From Microbacterium bovistercoris (GTDB lineage: Bacteria; Actinomycetota; Actinomycetes; Actinomycetales; Microbacteriaceae): DNA of 64,000 nt. A program made the translations under genes and the position numbers. A model generated the notes under the pieces. That model had not been told where the DNA came from. It searched no databases and saw nothing but the letters and a program-made list of their open reading frames with translations. The stretch lies in assembly GCF_003387575.1 (NCBI RefSeq), contig NZ_QUAB01000045.1, positions 62,001 through 126,000 on the forward strand, read 5' to 3'. Of this stretch, positions 16,323 to 25,044 are shown in pieces; the stretch's first letter is position 1, and every line of letters begins with the position of its first letter.

Positions 16323-19300
16323 TCAGGCGGATGCCGCGGCACGGTCGCCGACGCGCTGACCGACCACAGCCGAGACGCCGTCCTGGCGCATCGAGACTCC
16401 GTACAGGGCGTCGGCGATCTCCATGGTGCGCTTCTGGTGCGTGATCACGAGCAGCTGCGAGTTCTCCCGCAGCTGCTCGAAGACGGCGAGCAGCCGGCCG
16501 AGATTCGCGTCGTCGAGTGCGGCCTCCACCTCATCGAGGATGTAGAACGGGCTGGGGCGCGCCTTGAAGATTGCGACGAGCAGCGCCACGGCGGCCAGCG
16601 AACGCTCGCCGCCGGAGAGCAGGGAAAGCCGCTCGATCTTCTTGCCGACGGGCCGCACGGCGACTTCGATGCCGGTGGTGAGCATGTCGTCGGGCTTGGT
16701 CAGAGAGATGCTGCCCGCGCCGCCGGGGAAGAGCACCGGGAACACCTCGGTGAACGCCTGCCTGGTGTCTTCGAAGGCCGCCGCGAAGATCGTCTGCATG
16801 CGCTCATCGAGCTCCGCGATGATCGTCAGCAGGTCCTGACGAGTCTTCGTCAGGTCAGACAGCTGTTCGGTCAGGAACGCGTGCCGCTGCTCGAGCGCCG
16901 CGAACTCCTCGAGCGCCAGCGGATTGACCCGGCCGAGCTGCGCGAGCTTGCGCTCGGCGTCCTTCAGCCGGCGCTCCTGGATGCGCCGGTCGAACGGGAT
17001 CGCGGCGTCCTCGTCCTGCTCCTCCGCACCCGGATCCCGGGGAACCGGCTGGTCGGGCCCATATTCCGCAACGAGAATATCTTCGTCGAGCGCGAGTTCG
17101 GACGACACCCGCTCGAGCAGTCCGGCCAGGTGCAGCTTCTTCTCATGGATCTGCAGCTCGAGGCCGTGCACGCTCTCCGTGAGGCCTGCGAGACGCTCGC
17201 GCAGCGAGGTCTCCTGCGCGCGGAGTGCCGTGAGCTCCTCGTTCTGCGCGGAGCGCTCCGCTTCGGCCTCTGCCAGCGCGACCCGCGCCTCGGTGACGGA
17301 ACGGTCGATCGAGTCGAGCACCCGCGGCAGCTCATCCGCGACGCCGCTCGCGGCCTCGCGCTGTGCACGCCGGATGACGGCGCGGCGCGCAGCTTCCTCC
17401 GCCGCGGCCCGCTCGGCTTCGCGCTGTCGCTCCAGGGTCGCCACCCGGGTCTGCGCCGCACGCACGCGCTCACGCAGCGTCTCGATCTCCAGCCGGGCCC
17501 TGACCTCGCCCTCACGGGCCGTCTCCAGCGCCTCGAGCAATCCGTCGCGCGCCGATGCGTCGAGCACCGGCCGCGGCTCCGCCTCGGCCTCCTCGAGCTC
17601 CGCCCTGGCCTTCGCCATCGCCGCCTCGGCATCCGCGACGGCGGACTGCGCCTGGCCGAAGCCGGACTCGAGCCGGTCGCACTCCGCGACAGCGGCCTCG
17701 TGCCGCACGGTCACGCGGTTCAGCTGTTCGGCATGCGTCGCAAGCGCGGCGTCGTGCTCCCGAAGGCGCTGCAGGGCCTCCTTCGCCTCGCGCCTGGTCG
17801 TCTCGACCTGCTCGGTGGCCTCGGCGCGCTCGGCGCGCAGCTCGTCGACGATCCCGCGGACCTGCTCGAGGCGCTCAGCCGCAGCATCCCGCTCGGCCGC
17901 GAGCTCGAGCCGGGAGCGCTCCCCCGATCCAGCCCGGATCGTGTGCGCGGTCAGAACCTCGCCGTCGCGCGTCACGATGGTCGTCGTGGTGTCGCCCAGC
18001 GCGTCGAGGGCGGCACGCGCGGTCCGCGCGGCGTCGAGATCGTCGGCGACGAGCACGTGGGCGAGGATCCCCAGGACGCCGGCGGGAGCGGTCGCGACCT
18101 GGGAAGCGGTGATCGTGCCCTCCACCTCCGGGGCGCCGCCCGAGACCTCCGCAGACCCGATCACGATGTCGATGGCGCCGCGCCCCTGCGCGTGCGGCAC
18201 GAGGGCGAACGCGTCGTCCGCAGCATCCACCAGCACACCCTCGGCGAGGGGCCCGAGCACCGCGGCGATGGCCGCCTCGAATCCGGCCTTGACCTGCACG
18301 GAATCACCGACCAGGCCCCGCACGCCGGGTGCTCCCTCTGCGACGAGATCGGCGGCACCGCCCGAGAACGACAGCGCGCTCGTCAGTGCCGCGGCTTTCG
18401 CCGTCAGCGCATCGGCCTCGCGTTCAGCCTCGTGCAGTCGCTCGCGCAGTCCGTCGCGCTCCGCCTCCGCGGCCGTCGCCACCTGCTGTGCGGTCTCGTA
18501 CGCCGCCGCGTGCTCCGCAGCGGATCCTTCCGGTGCTTCGCTCTCCTCGAACGACTCGAGCGCCTCCGCCGCCTCACGACGACGCGCCTGCGCCGCCTCC
18601 AGCGCATTCTCCTGCCGCAGCACCGCGCCGCGCACGGCGGCGAGGGCGGATGCCGCGGCATCCGCGTTTCCGCGCAGCGTGTTCAGCCGCATGTCGTAGG
18701 CCGAGACCAGCGCGCTCTGCTCCGCGATGTCGACGTCCAGCGTGTCCAGTTCGGCGCGGGCGTGCACGACCTCCCGACTCGCCGAGGCTGCGGCGTCCTG
18801 CGCATCTCCGAGTCCCTCGGAGATCCGCGTGATCTCGTCCTTGGCTTCGTCGATCGTGTTCTGCGTGACCGTGATCGCCGTCACCGCGTCGTCGTCCTCA
18901 CTGCCGAGCAGCGCCAGACGCTGGTTCGCCAGGGTGAACAGCCCGCGCATGCGCTCCTGCACCTGCTCCAGCCCGAACGCCACGCGGCGCGCCTCATCGA
19001 CGGCGGCGGAGTTCTGCTCGGCCTCCAGGCGGATGATGCCGGTGTGCACGGCGTCGACCTGCTCCGAGAGCACCAGGCGCTCGGTGTGCCGCTCGTGCTC
19101 CGTGCGGGTGTGGTCGGCGAGGGTGGTCCGCAGGGCGACGACGTCGTCCGCGAACAGCCGGGCCTTCGCGTCGCGCACCACCGCGGCGATCGTCTGCGCC
19201 TCGCGCGCGATCTCCGCCTGCCTCCCGAGCGGCTTCAGCTGCCTGCGGATCTCCCCCGCCAGGTCGCTGAGACGCGTCAGGTTGGTCTCCATCGCGTCCA

Positions 19301-19841
19301 GCTTGCGGAGGGTCTTCTCCTTGCGGCGCCGGTGCTTCAGGATGCCGGCGGCCTCCTCGATGAAGCCGCGGCGGTCCTCGGGCGAGGCCTGCAGCACGGT
19401 GTCCAGGCGGCCCTGCCCGACGATGACGTGCATCTCGCGGCCCAGCCCGGAGTCGCTGAGCAGTTCCTGCACATCCAGCAGGCGGCATCCGGTGCCGTTG
19501 ATCGCGTACTCGCTGGAGCCGTTGCGGAACAGCGTGCGGCTGATCGTGACCTCGGCGTACTCGATCGGCAGGGCGCCGTCGGAGTTGTCGATCGTGAGCT
19601 GCACCTCTGCACGGCCGAGCGGCCCGCGCGTCGAGGTGCCGGCGAAGATGACGTCTTCCATCTTGCCGCCGCGCAGCGTCTTCGCCCCCTGCTCCCCCAT
19701 CACCCACGCCAGCGCGTCGACGACGTTGGACTTGCCCGATCCGTTCGGGCCGACGATGCAGGTGACGCCCGGCTCGAAGACGAAGGTCGTCGGCTGCGCG
19801 AACGACTTGAAGCCCTTGAGCGTGAGGCTCTTCAGATGCAT
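16323..19841 (-). CDS. smc: Chromosome segregation protein SMC
   Basis: The condensin ATPase that organises and segregates the chromosome with ScpA and ScpB. It has 1,172 residues. Walker A is GPNGSGKSN (residues 31-39). Two long coiled coils flank a hinge near residues 515-620 (GVRGLVGDSVQVKAGFEAAI). The signature LSGGERSLAAVAL and Walker B FYILDEVEAALDD lie near the C-terminus. A minus-strand TAGCGT at 19877-19882 is a candidate -10 box with a leader of about 30 nt. The gene normally next door in actinobacteria, mutM, is displaced by a plus-strand insert. Confidence 0.97.
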   Translation of the reverse strand: MHLKSLTLKGFKSFAQPTTFVFEPGVTCIVGPNGSGKSNVVDALAWVMGEQGAKTLRGGKMEDVIFAGTSTRGPLGRAEVQLTIDNSDGALPIEYAEVTISRTLFRNGSSEYAINGTGCRLLDVQELLSDSGLGREMHVIVGQGRLDTVLQASPEDRRGFIEEAAGILKHRRRKEKTLRKLDAMETNLTRLSDLAGEIRRQLKPLGRQAEIAREAQTIAAVVRDAKARLFADDVVALRTTLADHTRTEHERHTERLVLSEQVDAVHTGIIRLEAEQNSAAVDEARRVAFGLEQVQERMRGLFTLANQRLALLGSEDDDAVTAITVTQNTIDEAKDEITRISEGLGDAQDAAASASREVVHARAELDTLDVDIAEQSALVSAYDMRLNTLRGNADAAASALAAVRGAVLRQENALEAAQARRREAAEALESFEESEAPEGSAAEHAAAYETAQQVATAAEAERDGLRERLHEAEREADALTAKAAALTSALSFSGGAADLVAEGAPGVRGLVGDSVQVKAGFEAAIAAVLGPLAEGVLVDAADDAFALVPHAQGRGAIDIVIGSAEVSGGAPEVEGTITASQVATAPAGVLGILAHVLVADDLDAARTARAALDALGDTTTTIVTRDGEVLTAHTIRAGSGERSRLELAAERDAAAERLEQVRGIVDELRAERAEATEQVETTRREAKEALQRLREHDAALATHAEQLNRVTVRHEAAVAECDRLESGFGQAQSAVADAEAAMAKARAELEEAEAEPRPVLDASARDGLLEALETAREGEVRARLEIETLRERVRAAQTRVATLERQREAERAAAEEAARRAVIRRAQREAASGVADELPRVLDSIDRSVTEARVALAEAEAERSAQNEELTALRAQETSLRERLAGLTESVHGLELQIHEKKLHLAGLLERVSSELALDEDILVAEYGPDQPVPRDPGAEEQDEDAAIPFDRRIQERRLKDAERKLAQLGRVNPLALEEFAALEQRHAFLTEQLSDLTKTRQDLLTIIAELDERMQTIFAAAFEDTRQAFTEVFPVLFPGGAGSISLTKPDDMLTTGIEVAVRPVGKKIERLSLLSGGERSLAAVALLVAIFKARPSPFYILDEVEAALDDANLGRLLAVFEQLRENSQLLVITHQKRTMEIADALYGVSMRQDGVSAVVGQRVGDRAAASA

Positions 19842-19968
19842 GCCGGGGCCTTCGGGGTCAGGGGAATCACGCCGCTACGCTACCGGAATCCTGCGGCTCT
19901 CCAGGGGATTCCGCGCCGACCGGCATCCGATCCGCGGAACGCGACACGCCGGTGACACGCCCGAATGC

Positions 19969-19998
19969 TTGACTCGGCTGGGAACTTCCCGCTAGCGT
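19969..19998 (+). promoter_or_regulatory. Sigma-A-type promoter of the accessory insert
   Basis: TTGACT (19969-19974), an 18-nt spacer and TAGCGT (19993-19998) form the clearest two-box promoter in the window. The expected transcription start near 20005 leads into the small ORF at 20033. Confidence 0.6.
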
Positions 19999-20032
19999 GA
20001 CTCACCGATCGCTTGAAGGAAAGGAGAGACCG

Positions 20033-20137
20033 ATGATGATCACCAAGACTGACGCCCGCCTCAGCGGCCCAGCCGCGCGCTCGTTCGCGTTCTTCGCGCA
20101 CTCGGTTTCTCCCGTCGGAGTCTCCGGGCTGAGCTAG
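20033..20137 (+). CDS. Small ORF, 34 residues, candidate leader peptide
   Basis: ATG 20033 is preceded by a strong GAAGGAAAGGAG and ends at TAG 20135-20137. The peptide starts MMITKTDARLSGPAARSFAF and ends FAHSVSPVGVSGLS. It has no signal peptide or membrane helix and I do not recognise it. It sits first behind the promoter at 19969, 276 nt before the next ORF, the layout of an upstream leader peptide. The Phe-rich SFAFF stretch could be sensed, but nothing downstream is a phenylalanine gene. A second ATG at 20036 would give 33 residues. It could instead be a small functional peptide. Confidence 0.5.
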   Translation: MMITKTDARLSGPAARSFAFFAHSVSPVGVSGLS

Positions 20138-20413
20138 CAGGCCACCCGCCCTCCTCGATCCTCCCGGCACCTCTGTGCCGGTCTTCGATCGCCGCGTCCC
20201 TGTCGTCGCACTGACACCGCAGGTCTGACGCCTCCCGCGCATCTCGCCGACCATCGGCAGCGCACCTCCGGCATCCGCTGGGCCCTCCGGCCCGCTCACT
20301 GCCGTCTCCCGTGGATCCGTCCGCCGCCGTGGCGCGACATCCACCAGATCGTCTCCTCGATCGATGCTGCGTCGTCCGGCGCGGCATCACTCAACAACCC
20401 TGAAGGAATCACC
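20138..20413 (+). other. Untranslated 276-nt stretch in the accessory transcript
   Basis: No credible ORF is present on either strand. It is pyrimidine-rich and contains one perfect 7-bp hairpin, CCGGCAC-ctct-GTGCCGG (20164-20181), without a U-tract. A smaller GGCC-ctcc-GGCC lies near 20281. Given the promoter and small ORF upstream and the gene at 20414 in the same direction, it is probably a transcribed leader. It matches no riboswitch that I recognise. Confidence 0.4.
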
Positions 20414-20701
20414 GTGAACACCTCTTTGCTCACCCCCGGCACCCTGGACTTTCAGGGGCACCCGCCGGATATCGAGGATCGTCAGATCCTCACCCTCCCC
20501 GACGCCGACCAGCGTCAGTACCTGACTCCCGCCGAACGACTGAGGCTGGCCATCGGCCTCTGGCTGGTGGAGCGGACCCTGCGCAATGAAGAACGGGTCA
20601 CCGAGCAGGAACAGCGCGAGCGCCTCACGCGCGAGCGCAACCGTCCCACCATCGAGGCCGCCCAGGCGCCCATCTTCGATCTGCAGCTCCGGCTGCGCTG
20701 A
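20414..20701 (+). CDS. Small hypothetical protein upstream of the GNAT pair
   Basis: A 95-residue protein from GTG 20414 (GAAGGAATCACC upstream), beginning MNTSLLTPGTLDFQGHPPDI. The segment LTPAERLRLAIGLWLVERTL is an amphipathic helix and the following 25 residues are Glu/Arg-rich, probably helical. There is no signal peptide. I do not recognise a named family. It precedes the first GNAT gene by 12 nt, so it is probably in the same operon. Confidence 0.7.
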   Translation: MNTSLLTPGTLDFQGHPPDIEDRQILTLPDADQRQYLTPAERLRLAIGLWLVERTLRNEERVTEQEQRERLTRERNRPTIEAAQAPIFDLQLRLR

Positions 20702-20713
20702 AACGAGAACATC

Positions 20714-21823
20714 ATGACCGCCACACCTCCTGTGCACGCGCTCCCCGCCGGGGCGACCCTGCGTCCGCTCGTTCTTCCCGAACGGGCGGACGCGGGGCCC
20801 AGCCCGCTGATCCGCGAGTACGCGGAGGTGCGGAACCGCAGCATCCTCGAGAGCACGGGTCGCGATGACGACGCGCTGAGCGCGGAGTCGCTGCTGCCTG
20901 TGCTGTACAGCACCCCGGACCGCGTCCGCCACCAGTGGTACGTCGAGCTGGAGGGGCGGATCGTCGGATGCTGCCCGCTCGACATCCTGCAGGACGACGG
21001 AGGACGCACTGCGTTCGTGACCGTCGCGCTGCTGAGGGACGTCCAAGGCCGGGGCATCGGTCGCGCGGCGTATGACCTTCTCGAGTCCATCGCCCGCGAG
21101 CGCGGCGTGCGCAAGCTGGTGCACTTCGCAGAGCACCGTGATGACGGTGCCGGCGCCTCGCCCATCGCTTCGCCGACCGGTTTCGGGTCGGTACCCGCAG
21201 ACCGCGCGGCCCGGTTTCTGATCCGCAACGGGTACACGCTCGAGACCGTCGAACGCGCGAGCGAGTTCGTCTGGACCGATGGTGCCGTCACGGATCTCGA
21301 GTCCCGGCGTGCCGAAGCCGCAGATCACGCATCCGCCTACCGGATCGTGCAGTGGATGCTGCCGACGCCGGCCGAGTACGTCGACGGCTACGCGTGGATG
21401 AAGTCGCGCATGTCCACAGATGTTCCCGAAGGCGACCTCGGGTTGCCTGAGGAGGCCTGGGATGCCGCGCGAGTCGCACAGCAGGACGAGCGCGTGGCAG
21501 CCAAGGGCTTCACCCAGCTGGTCACGGCGGCACAGCACGTCGGCACCGGCGAGCTGTGCGCGTTCAACGAGCTCGCCATCGGCCCCGCTGAGAGCGGCGC
21601 GACGCACCAGTGGGACACGCTCGTCCTCGCAGACCACCGAGGACACCGCCTCGGGATGCTCGTCAAGACGGCGGGACTGCTGGCCTGGCACGAGCGCCAC
21701 CCGGATTCGCCGCGTGTCATCACCTACAACTCCGAACAGAACCGCCCGATGCTCTCGATCAACGAGGCTCTCGGGTTCACCGCCTTCACTTACGAGGGCG
21801 CCTGGAAGAAGGAACTCTCATGA
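20714..21823 (+). CDS. Double-domain GNAT acetyltransferase, first of a tandem pair
   Basis: A 369-residue protein with two GNAT-like halves. The first (about 40-180) has an acetyl-CoA loop VQGRGIGRAAYDLLESIA. The second (about 210-365) has DHRGHRLGMLVKTAGLLAW and the typical GNAT C-terminus RPMLSINEALGF. The double-GNAT layout resembles mycothiol synthase MshD, but the active-site sequence is different and the substrate is unknown. The stop overlaps the next gene's start (ATGA), and that gene is a paralogue of the same layout. Confidence 0.82.
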   Translation: MTATPPVHALPAGATLRPLVLPERADAGPSPLIREYAEVRNRSILESTGRDDDALSAESLLPVLYSTPDRVRHQWYVELEGRIVGCCPLDILQDDGGRTAFVTVALLRDVQGRGIGRAAYDLLESIARERGVRKLVHFAEHRDDGAGASPIASPTGFGSVPADRAARFLIRNGYTLETVERASEFVWTDGAVTDLESRRAEAADHASAYRIVQWMLPTPAEYVDGYAWMKSRMSTDVPEGDLGLPEEAWDAARVAQQDERVAAKGFTQLVTAAQHVGTGELCAFNELAIGPAESGATHQWDTLVLADHRGHRLGMLVKTAGLLAWHERHPDSPRVITYNSEQNRPMLSINEALGFTAFTYEGAWKKELS

Positions 21824-22896
21824 GCACCACGCTCACCATCGAACTGCTCGCCCTGCCGGCATCCGCAGAAGGAGCCGACGCGGCGGACCTCATCGCGCTG
21901 ACCGAACTGAACAATGCGATCTGCCGTGAGGACGCGGGGACGACGGATCTCGACTACACCGCCGTCGAACTGCTCGCCGACCTGCGCGACGACGCCGACA
22001 CCGTGCATCGGGTCTTCATCGTCAGGGAAGGATCACGGATCGTCGGAGCGTGCATCCTCAACCACGCCCTCGCCGAGCCCACCAGCGCCGACTTCGACCT
22101 GATGGTGCTGCGCGCCGACCGGGGGCGCGGCATCGAGGATGCCCTGCTCGCACGCGCCGAGGCGGAGGTCAGGGCGCTGGGCCGCAGCGTCATGCAGGCA
22201 TGGACGCTGCACCATGGCACCCCTTCCGGCGAGACGCTCACTCCGGCGACGGGGTGGGGATCGATCGAGAAGTCACCGCAGACCGACCTGTTCCTGGCGA
22301 ACGGCTTCGTCCTCGAGCAGGTGGAGCGCAACAGCGCCTTCGACTTGACCGGTCCGATGGACGGCGTCCAGCGTGCGCTCGACGAGTCACAGGTGGCCGC
22401 AGGGGCGGACTACCGTCTCGTGCTGTGGACGATCCCCACGCCGCCCGAGATGCGCGACGGGTACGCCTGGGCGCTGTCCCGGATGTCCACCGACGCACCG
22501 GCCGGTGGCATGGAGGTCGACGAGGAGATCTGGGATGCCGCCCGCGTCGCGCGACGGGAGCAGAAGATCATCGACGGCGAGCAGACGCTGTCGGTCGCGG
22601 CCGTCGTGCACGAGCCGACCGGCCAGGTGGCGGCGTTCAACGAGCTCGTCATCGGCGCCGACCAGACCGAACCCACGCACCAGTACAACACCCTCGTGCT
22701 CAAGGAGCACCGAGGTCATCGCCTGGGCATGCTGGTGAAGTGCGCGAACATCCTGCACTGGCGGGATGTCGCACCGCTGTCGCCGAGGATCACGACCTTC
22801 AACGCCGAGGAGAACCGGCCGATGCTCGACATCAATGAGGCGATCGGGTTCGTGCCGGTCTCCTATGCCGGAGCCTGGCAGAAGAAGCTGGTCTGA
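21820..22896 (+). CDS. Double-domain GNAT acetyltransferase, second of a tandem pair
   Basis: A 358-residue paralogue of the preceding protein. Shared landmarks are the interdomain AYRIVQWMLPTP/DYRLVLWTIPTP, DGYAWxxSRMSTD, the loop EHRGHRLGMLVKCANILHW, and ENRPMLDINEAIGF. In the first half the acetyl-CoA loop is degenerate (DRGRGIEDALLARAE, with the second Gly replaced by Glu). One half may therefore be structural, or the two proteins may act as a heteromer. ATGA overlap with the upstream gene gives coupled translation. Confidence 0.8.
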   Translation: MSTTLTIELLALPASAEGADAADLIALTELNNAICREDAGTTDLDYTAVELLADLRDDADTVHRVFIVREGSRIVGACILNHALAEPTSADFDLMVLRADRGRGIEDALLARAEAEVRALGRSVMQAWTLHHGTPSGETLTPATGWGSIEKSPQTDLFLANGFVLEQVERNSAFDLTGPMDGVQRALDESQVAAGADYRLVLWTIPTPPEMRDGYAWALSRMSTDAPAGGMEVDEEIWDAARVARREQKIIDGEQTLSVAAVVHEPTGQVAAFNELVIGADQTEPTHQYNTLVLKEHRGHRLGMLVKCANILHWRDVAPLSPRITTFNAEENRPMLDINEAIGFVPVSYAGAWQKKLV

Positions 22897-22907
22897 AGTC
22901 CGATCAT

Positions 22908-22947
22908 CCCAGCGGATGATCCGCCGCTTCGCGGATCATCCGCTGGG
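22908..22947. terminator. Perfect 17-bp hairpin between the GNAT pair and the ABC genes
   Basis: Arms 22908-22924 and 22931-22947 (CCCAGCGGATGATCCGC and its exact complement) are separated by 6 nt. No U-tract follows. It probably ends the GNAT transcript. Because it lies 38 nt before the ABC ATPase start, it may instead be a control element for that gene. Confidence 0.6.
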
Positions 22948-22985
22948 CCGACGATTCGCGCACGCGATCCGCGGATGCTGGAATC

Positions 22986-23681
22986 ATGACCGCACCGATC
23001 CTTCACGCCACTGCCCTTCAGAAGTCCTACGGCCCCACACGCGCCCTCGCCGGTGTCGACCTCGCCGTCCAGCGCGGCGAGTCCGTCGCGATCATGGGTG
23101 CGTCCGGATCCGGCAAGACCACGCTGTTGCACGTGCTGGCCGGGATCATCACGCCGGACAGCGGCGCCGTGCGATTCGCCCCTTCCTCCGGCGAGGCGAT
23201 CGAAGTGACCGCCCTCGGAGAATCGGCACGCTCGAAGCTGCGCCGCGAGCGGTTCGGGTTCGTCTTCCAGCAGGGTCTGCTGATCCCCGAACTCACCGCC
23301 ATCGAGAACGTCGCGCTCGCGCTGATGATCAACGGGATGAAGCGCTCCGATGCCCTGCCGCACGCCGCCGCCTGGCTGCAGTCGCTCGGTCTCGCGGGGA
23401 TGGAGGACCGCCGCATCGGCGAGCTCTCCGGTGGTCAGGCGCAGCGCGTCGCCATCGCCCGTTCCCAGGTGACCGGCGCCGAGCTGATCTTCGCGGACGA
23501 GCCCACCGGTGCACTCGACTCCCGCACCTCATCCGAGGTGATGGACGCGCTGCTGTGGTCCACCACCGGGCAGGGGCGCACGCTGGTCGTCGTCACGCAC
23601 GACCCGGGGGTGGCCGCTCGCTGCTCCCGCACGGTGTCCATGCGCGACGGGATGATCGTGCCGGCGGAGGTGACCGCATGA
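22986..23681 (+). CDS. ABC transporter ATP-binding protein (MacB/LolD type)
   Basis: A 231-residue ABC ATPase: Walker A GASGSGKTT (about residues 38-46), signature LSGGQAQRVAIARS, Walker B ELIFADEPTGALD and the H-loop VVTHD. The sequence belongs to the MacB/LolD/FtsE group, which pairs with FtsX-like permeases in export or mechanotransmission rather than import. It overlaps the permease gene by 4 nt. Confidence 0.93.
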   Translation: MTAPILHATALQKSYGPTRALAGVDLAVQRGESVAIMGASGSGKTTLLHVLAGIITPDSGAVRFAPSSGEAIEVTALGESARSKLRRERFGFVFQQGLLIPELTAIENVALALMINGMKRSDALPHAAAWLQSLGLAGMEDRRIGELSGGQAQRVAIARSQVTGAELIFADEPTGALDSRTSSEVMDALLWSTTGQGRTLVVVTHDPGVAARCSRTVSMRDGMIVPAEVTA

Positions 23682-25003
23682 ACGCCGGGGTGCTGCGGAT
23701 GCTCCTGCGTCCGGCGCCGGGCTCGCTCGGCGTCATCGCCATCCCCGCCGTCGCGTTCGGGATCGTCACGGGACTCGTGCTCACCGTGCTCGGCGGGGCT
23801 CAGTCGTTCTGGACGTGGGACGACGAGTACGGATTCATCTATCAGGGGCTCGCCGCCATCGCCCTCGTGCTGCTGGTGGTCCCCATGATGAATCTCGGCG
23901 GCGCGGCGGCACGGTTGTCGGCGCGCCGGCGGGACGAGCGTCTGTCCACGCTCCGCCTGCTCGGCGTCACACCGGCCGGAGTCTCGTTCGCGACCATCGT
24001 CGAGTCGGCGCTGATCGCCGCGATCGGCGCGATCGCCGGAGTCCTGCTGTACTTCGCGCTCACTCCCCTGATCGGGCTGATCCCGTTCCGCGGCTCGCCG
24101 CTCGGAGTGCTCTCGGTCATCCTGCCTGCCTGGCAGATCATCGCCGTGTTCGGCGGTGTGATCCTGCTGGCAGTGGTCAGCGCCGTGATCGGGCTGCGCC
24201 GAGTGAACATCTCCCCGCTCGGCGTGCGCATGCGCGCCGACGCACCGCGCGTCGGCGCAGTGCGCGCCGTGGTGGTCGTGCTCGTCGTGATCGCCGGCTT
24301 CATCGCCGTGAAACTCCTGCCGATGATCGCCGGCGCGGTGTACCTCATCGCGGGACTCGCAGCGGTGTTCGGTCTCGTGCTCGCCGTCCTGAACCTCATC
24401 GGGCCCTGGGTCGTGAGCGTCCGCGCCCGGCGACAGCTCCGGAAGGCCGAGACGCCCGAGCGGATGCTGTCCGCCCGAATGGTGCTGGATGCTCCGAAGG
24501 CCGCGTGGCGGCAGGTCAGCGGCATCTCGATGGCGAGCTTCATGGCCGTGTTCGCCGGCACCGGCGTCGCCATGATGGACGTGATGGGCACCGATGACGC
24601 ACGACCCCAGGATCTCGCCCTCGTCACGGACATGCGCACCGGTCTGCTCATCACGCTGATCGGATCGTTCCTCATGGTGGCCGCATCCGTCGGCGTGAAC
24701 CAGGCATCCGCGATCGTCGACCAGCACGAGCTGCACGCCAGTCTGCACCGTCTCGGCGTGCCGATGGGGACGGTGGATGCCGCGCGCACGCGGGCGATCA
24801 TGTCTCCGCTGATGGTCACCGCCATCGGCTCGGCCCTGTGCGCGGCCATCATGATCTTCCCTCTCCTGGGGATCACGCTGATCATCGCACCGCTGTCGCT
24901 GGTCACGATCGCGAGTGTGCTGGCCGCCGGCATCCTCACGGTGTGGGCGGCGACGCGGGTGACACGGCCGCTGCTGGCGAAGGCGTTCACCCTCGCGGCG
25001 TGA
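23678..25003 (+). CDS. ABC transporter permease (FtsX-like)
   Basis: A 441-residue membrane protein. Helices lie near residues 20-40, 56-74, 105-130 and 145-168 in the first FtsX-type half, with further helices in the second half and a last pair near the C-terminus. The segment RRRDERLSTLRLLGVTPAGV is the usual FtsX cytoplasmic coupling region. It forms an exporter with the ATPase encoded immediately upstream. The substrate is unknown. In actinobacteria such pairs are often linked to peptide or antibiotic stress, but no regulator or two-component system is adjacent here. Confidence 0.88.
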   Translation: MNAGVLRMLLRPAPGSLGVIAIPAVAFGIVTGLVLTVLGGAQSFWTWDDEYGFIYQGLAAIALVLLVVPMMNLGGAAARLSARRRDERLSTLRLLGVTPAGVSFATIVESALIAAIGAIAGVLLYFALTPLIGLIPFRGSPLGVLSVILPAWQIIAVFGGVILLAVVSAVIGLRRVNISPLGVRMRADAPRVGAVRAVVVVLVVIAGFIAVKLLPMIAGAVYLIAGLAAVFGLVLAVLNLIGPWVVSVRARRQLRKAETPERMLSARMVLDAPKAAWRQVSGISMASFMAVFAGTGVAMMDVMGTDDARPQDLALVTDMRTGLLITLIGSFLMVAASVGVNQASAIVDQHELHASLHRLGVPMGTVDAARTRAIMSPLMVTAIGSALCAAIMIFPLLGITLIIAPLSLVTIASVLAAGILTVWAATRVTRPLLAKAFTLAA

Positions 25004-25044
25004 GCCGTCCGCCGGGCCGCACACCCGTCCAGCCGCCCCGCGAC

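Noticed and set aside
15936..19955. Very long plus-strand open frame (over 1,300 codons) opposite smc
   Set aside because: It is antisense to the clear smc coding frame. High GC leaves long stop-free shadows; composition is Arg/Ser/Gly-rich and no family is recognisable.
19880..20390. Minus-strand open frames across the accessory leader region
   Set aside because: They are Arg/Gly-rich, have no ribosome-binding site, and lie opposite the promoter and small ORF on the plus strand.
20714..22896. The two GNAT genes as an assembly duplication
   Set aside because: They share layout and motifs but differ throughout at protein level and in length, so they are true paralogues.
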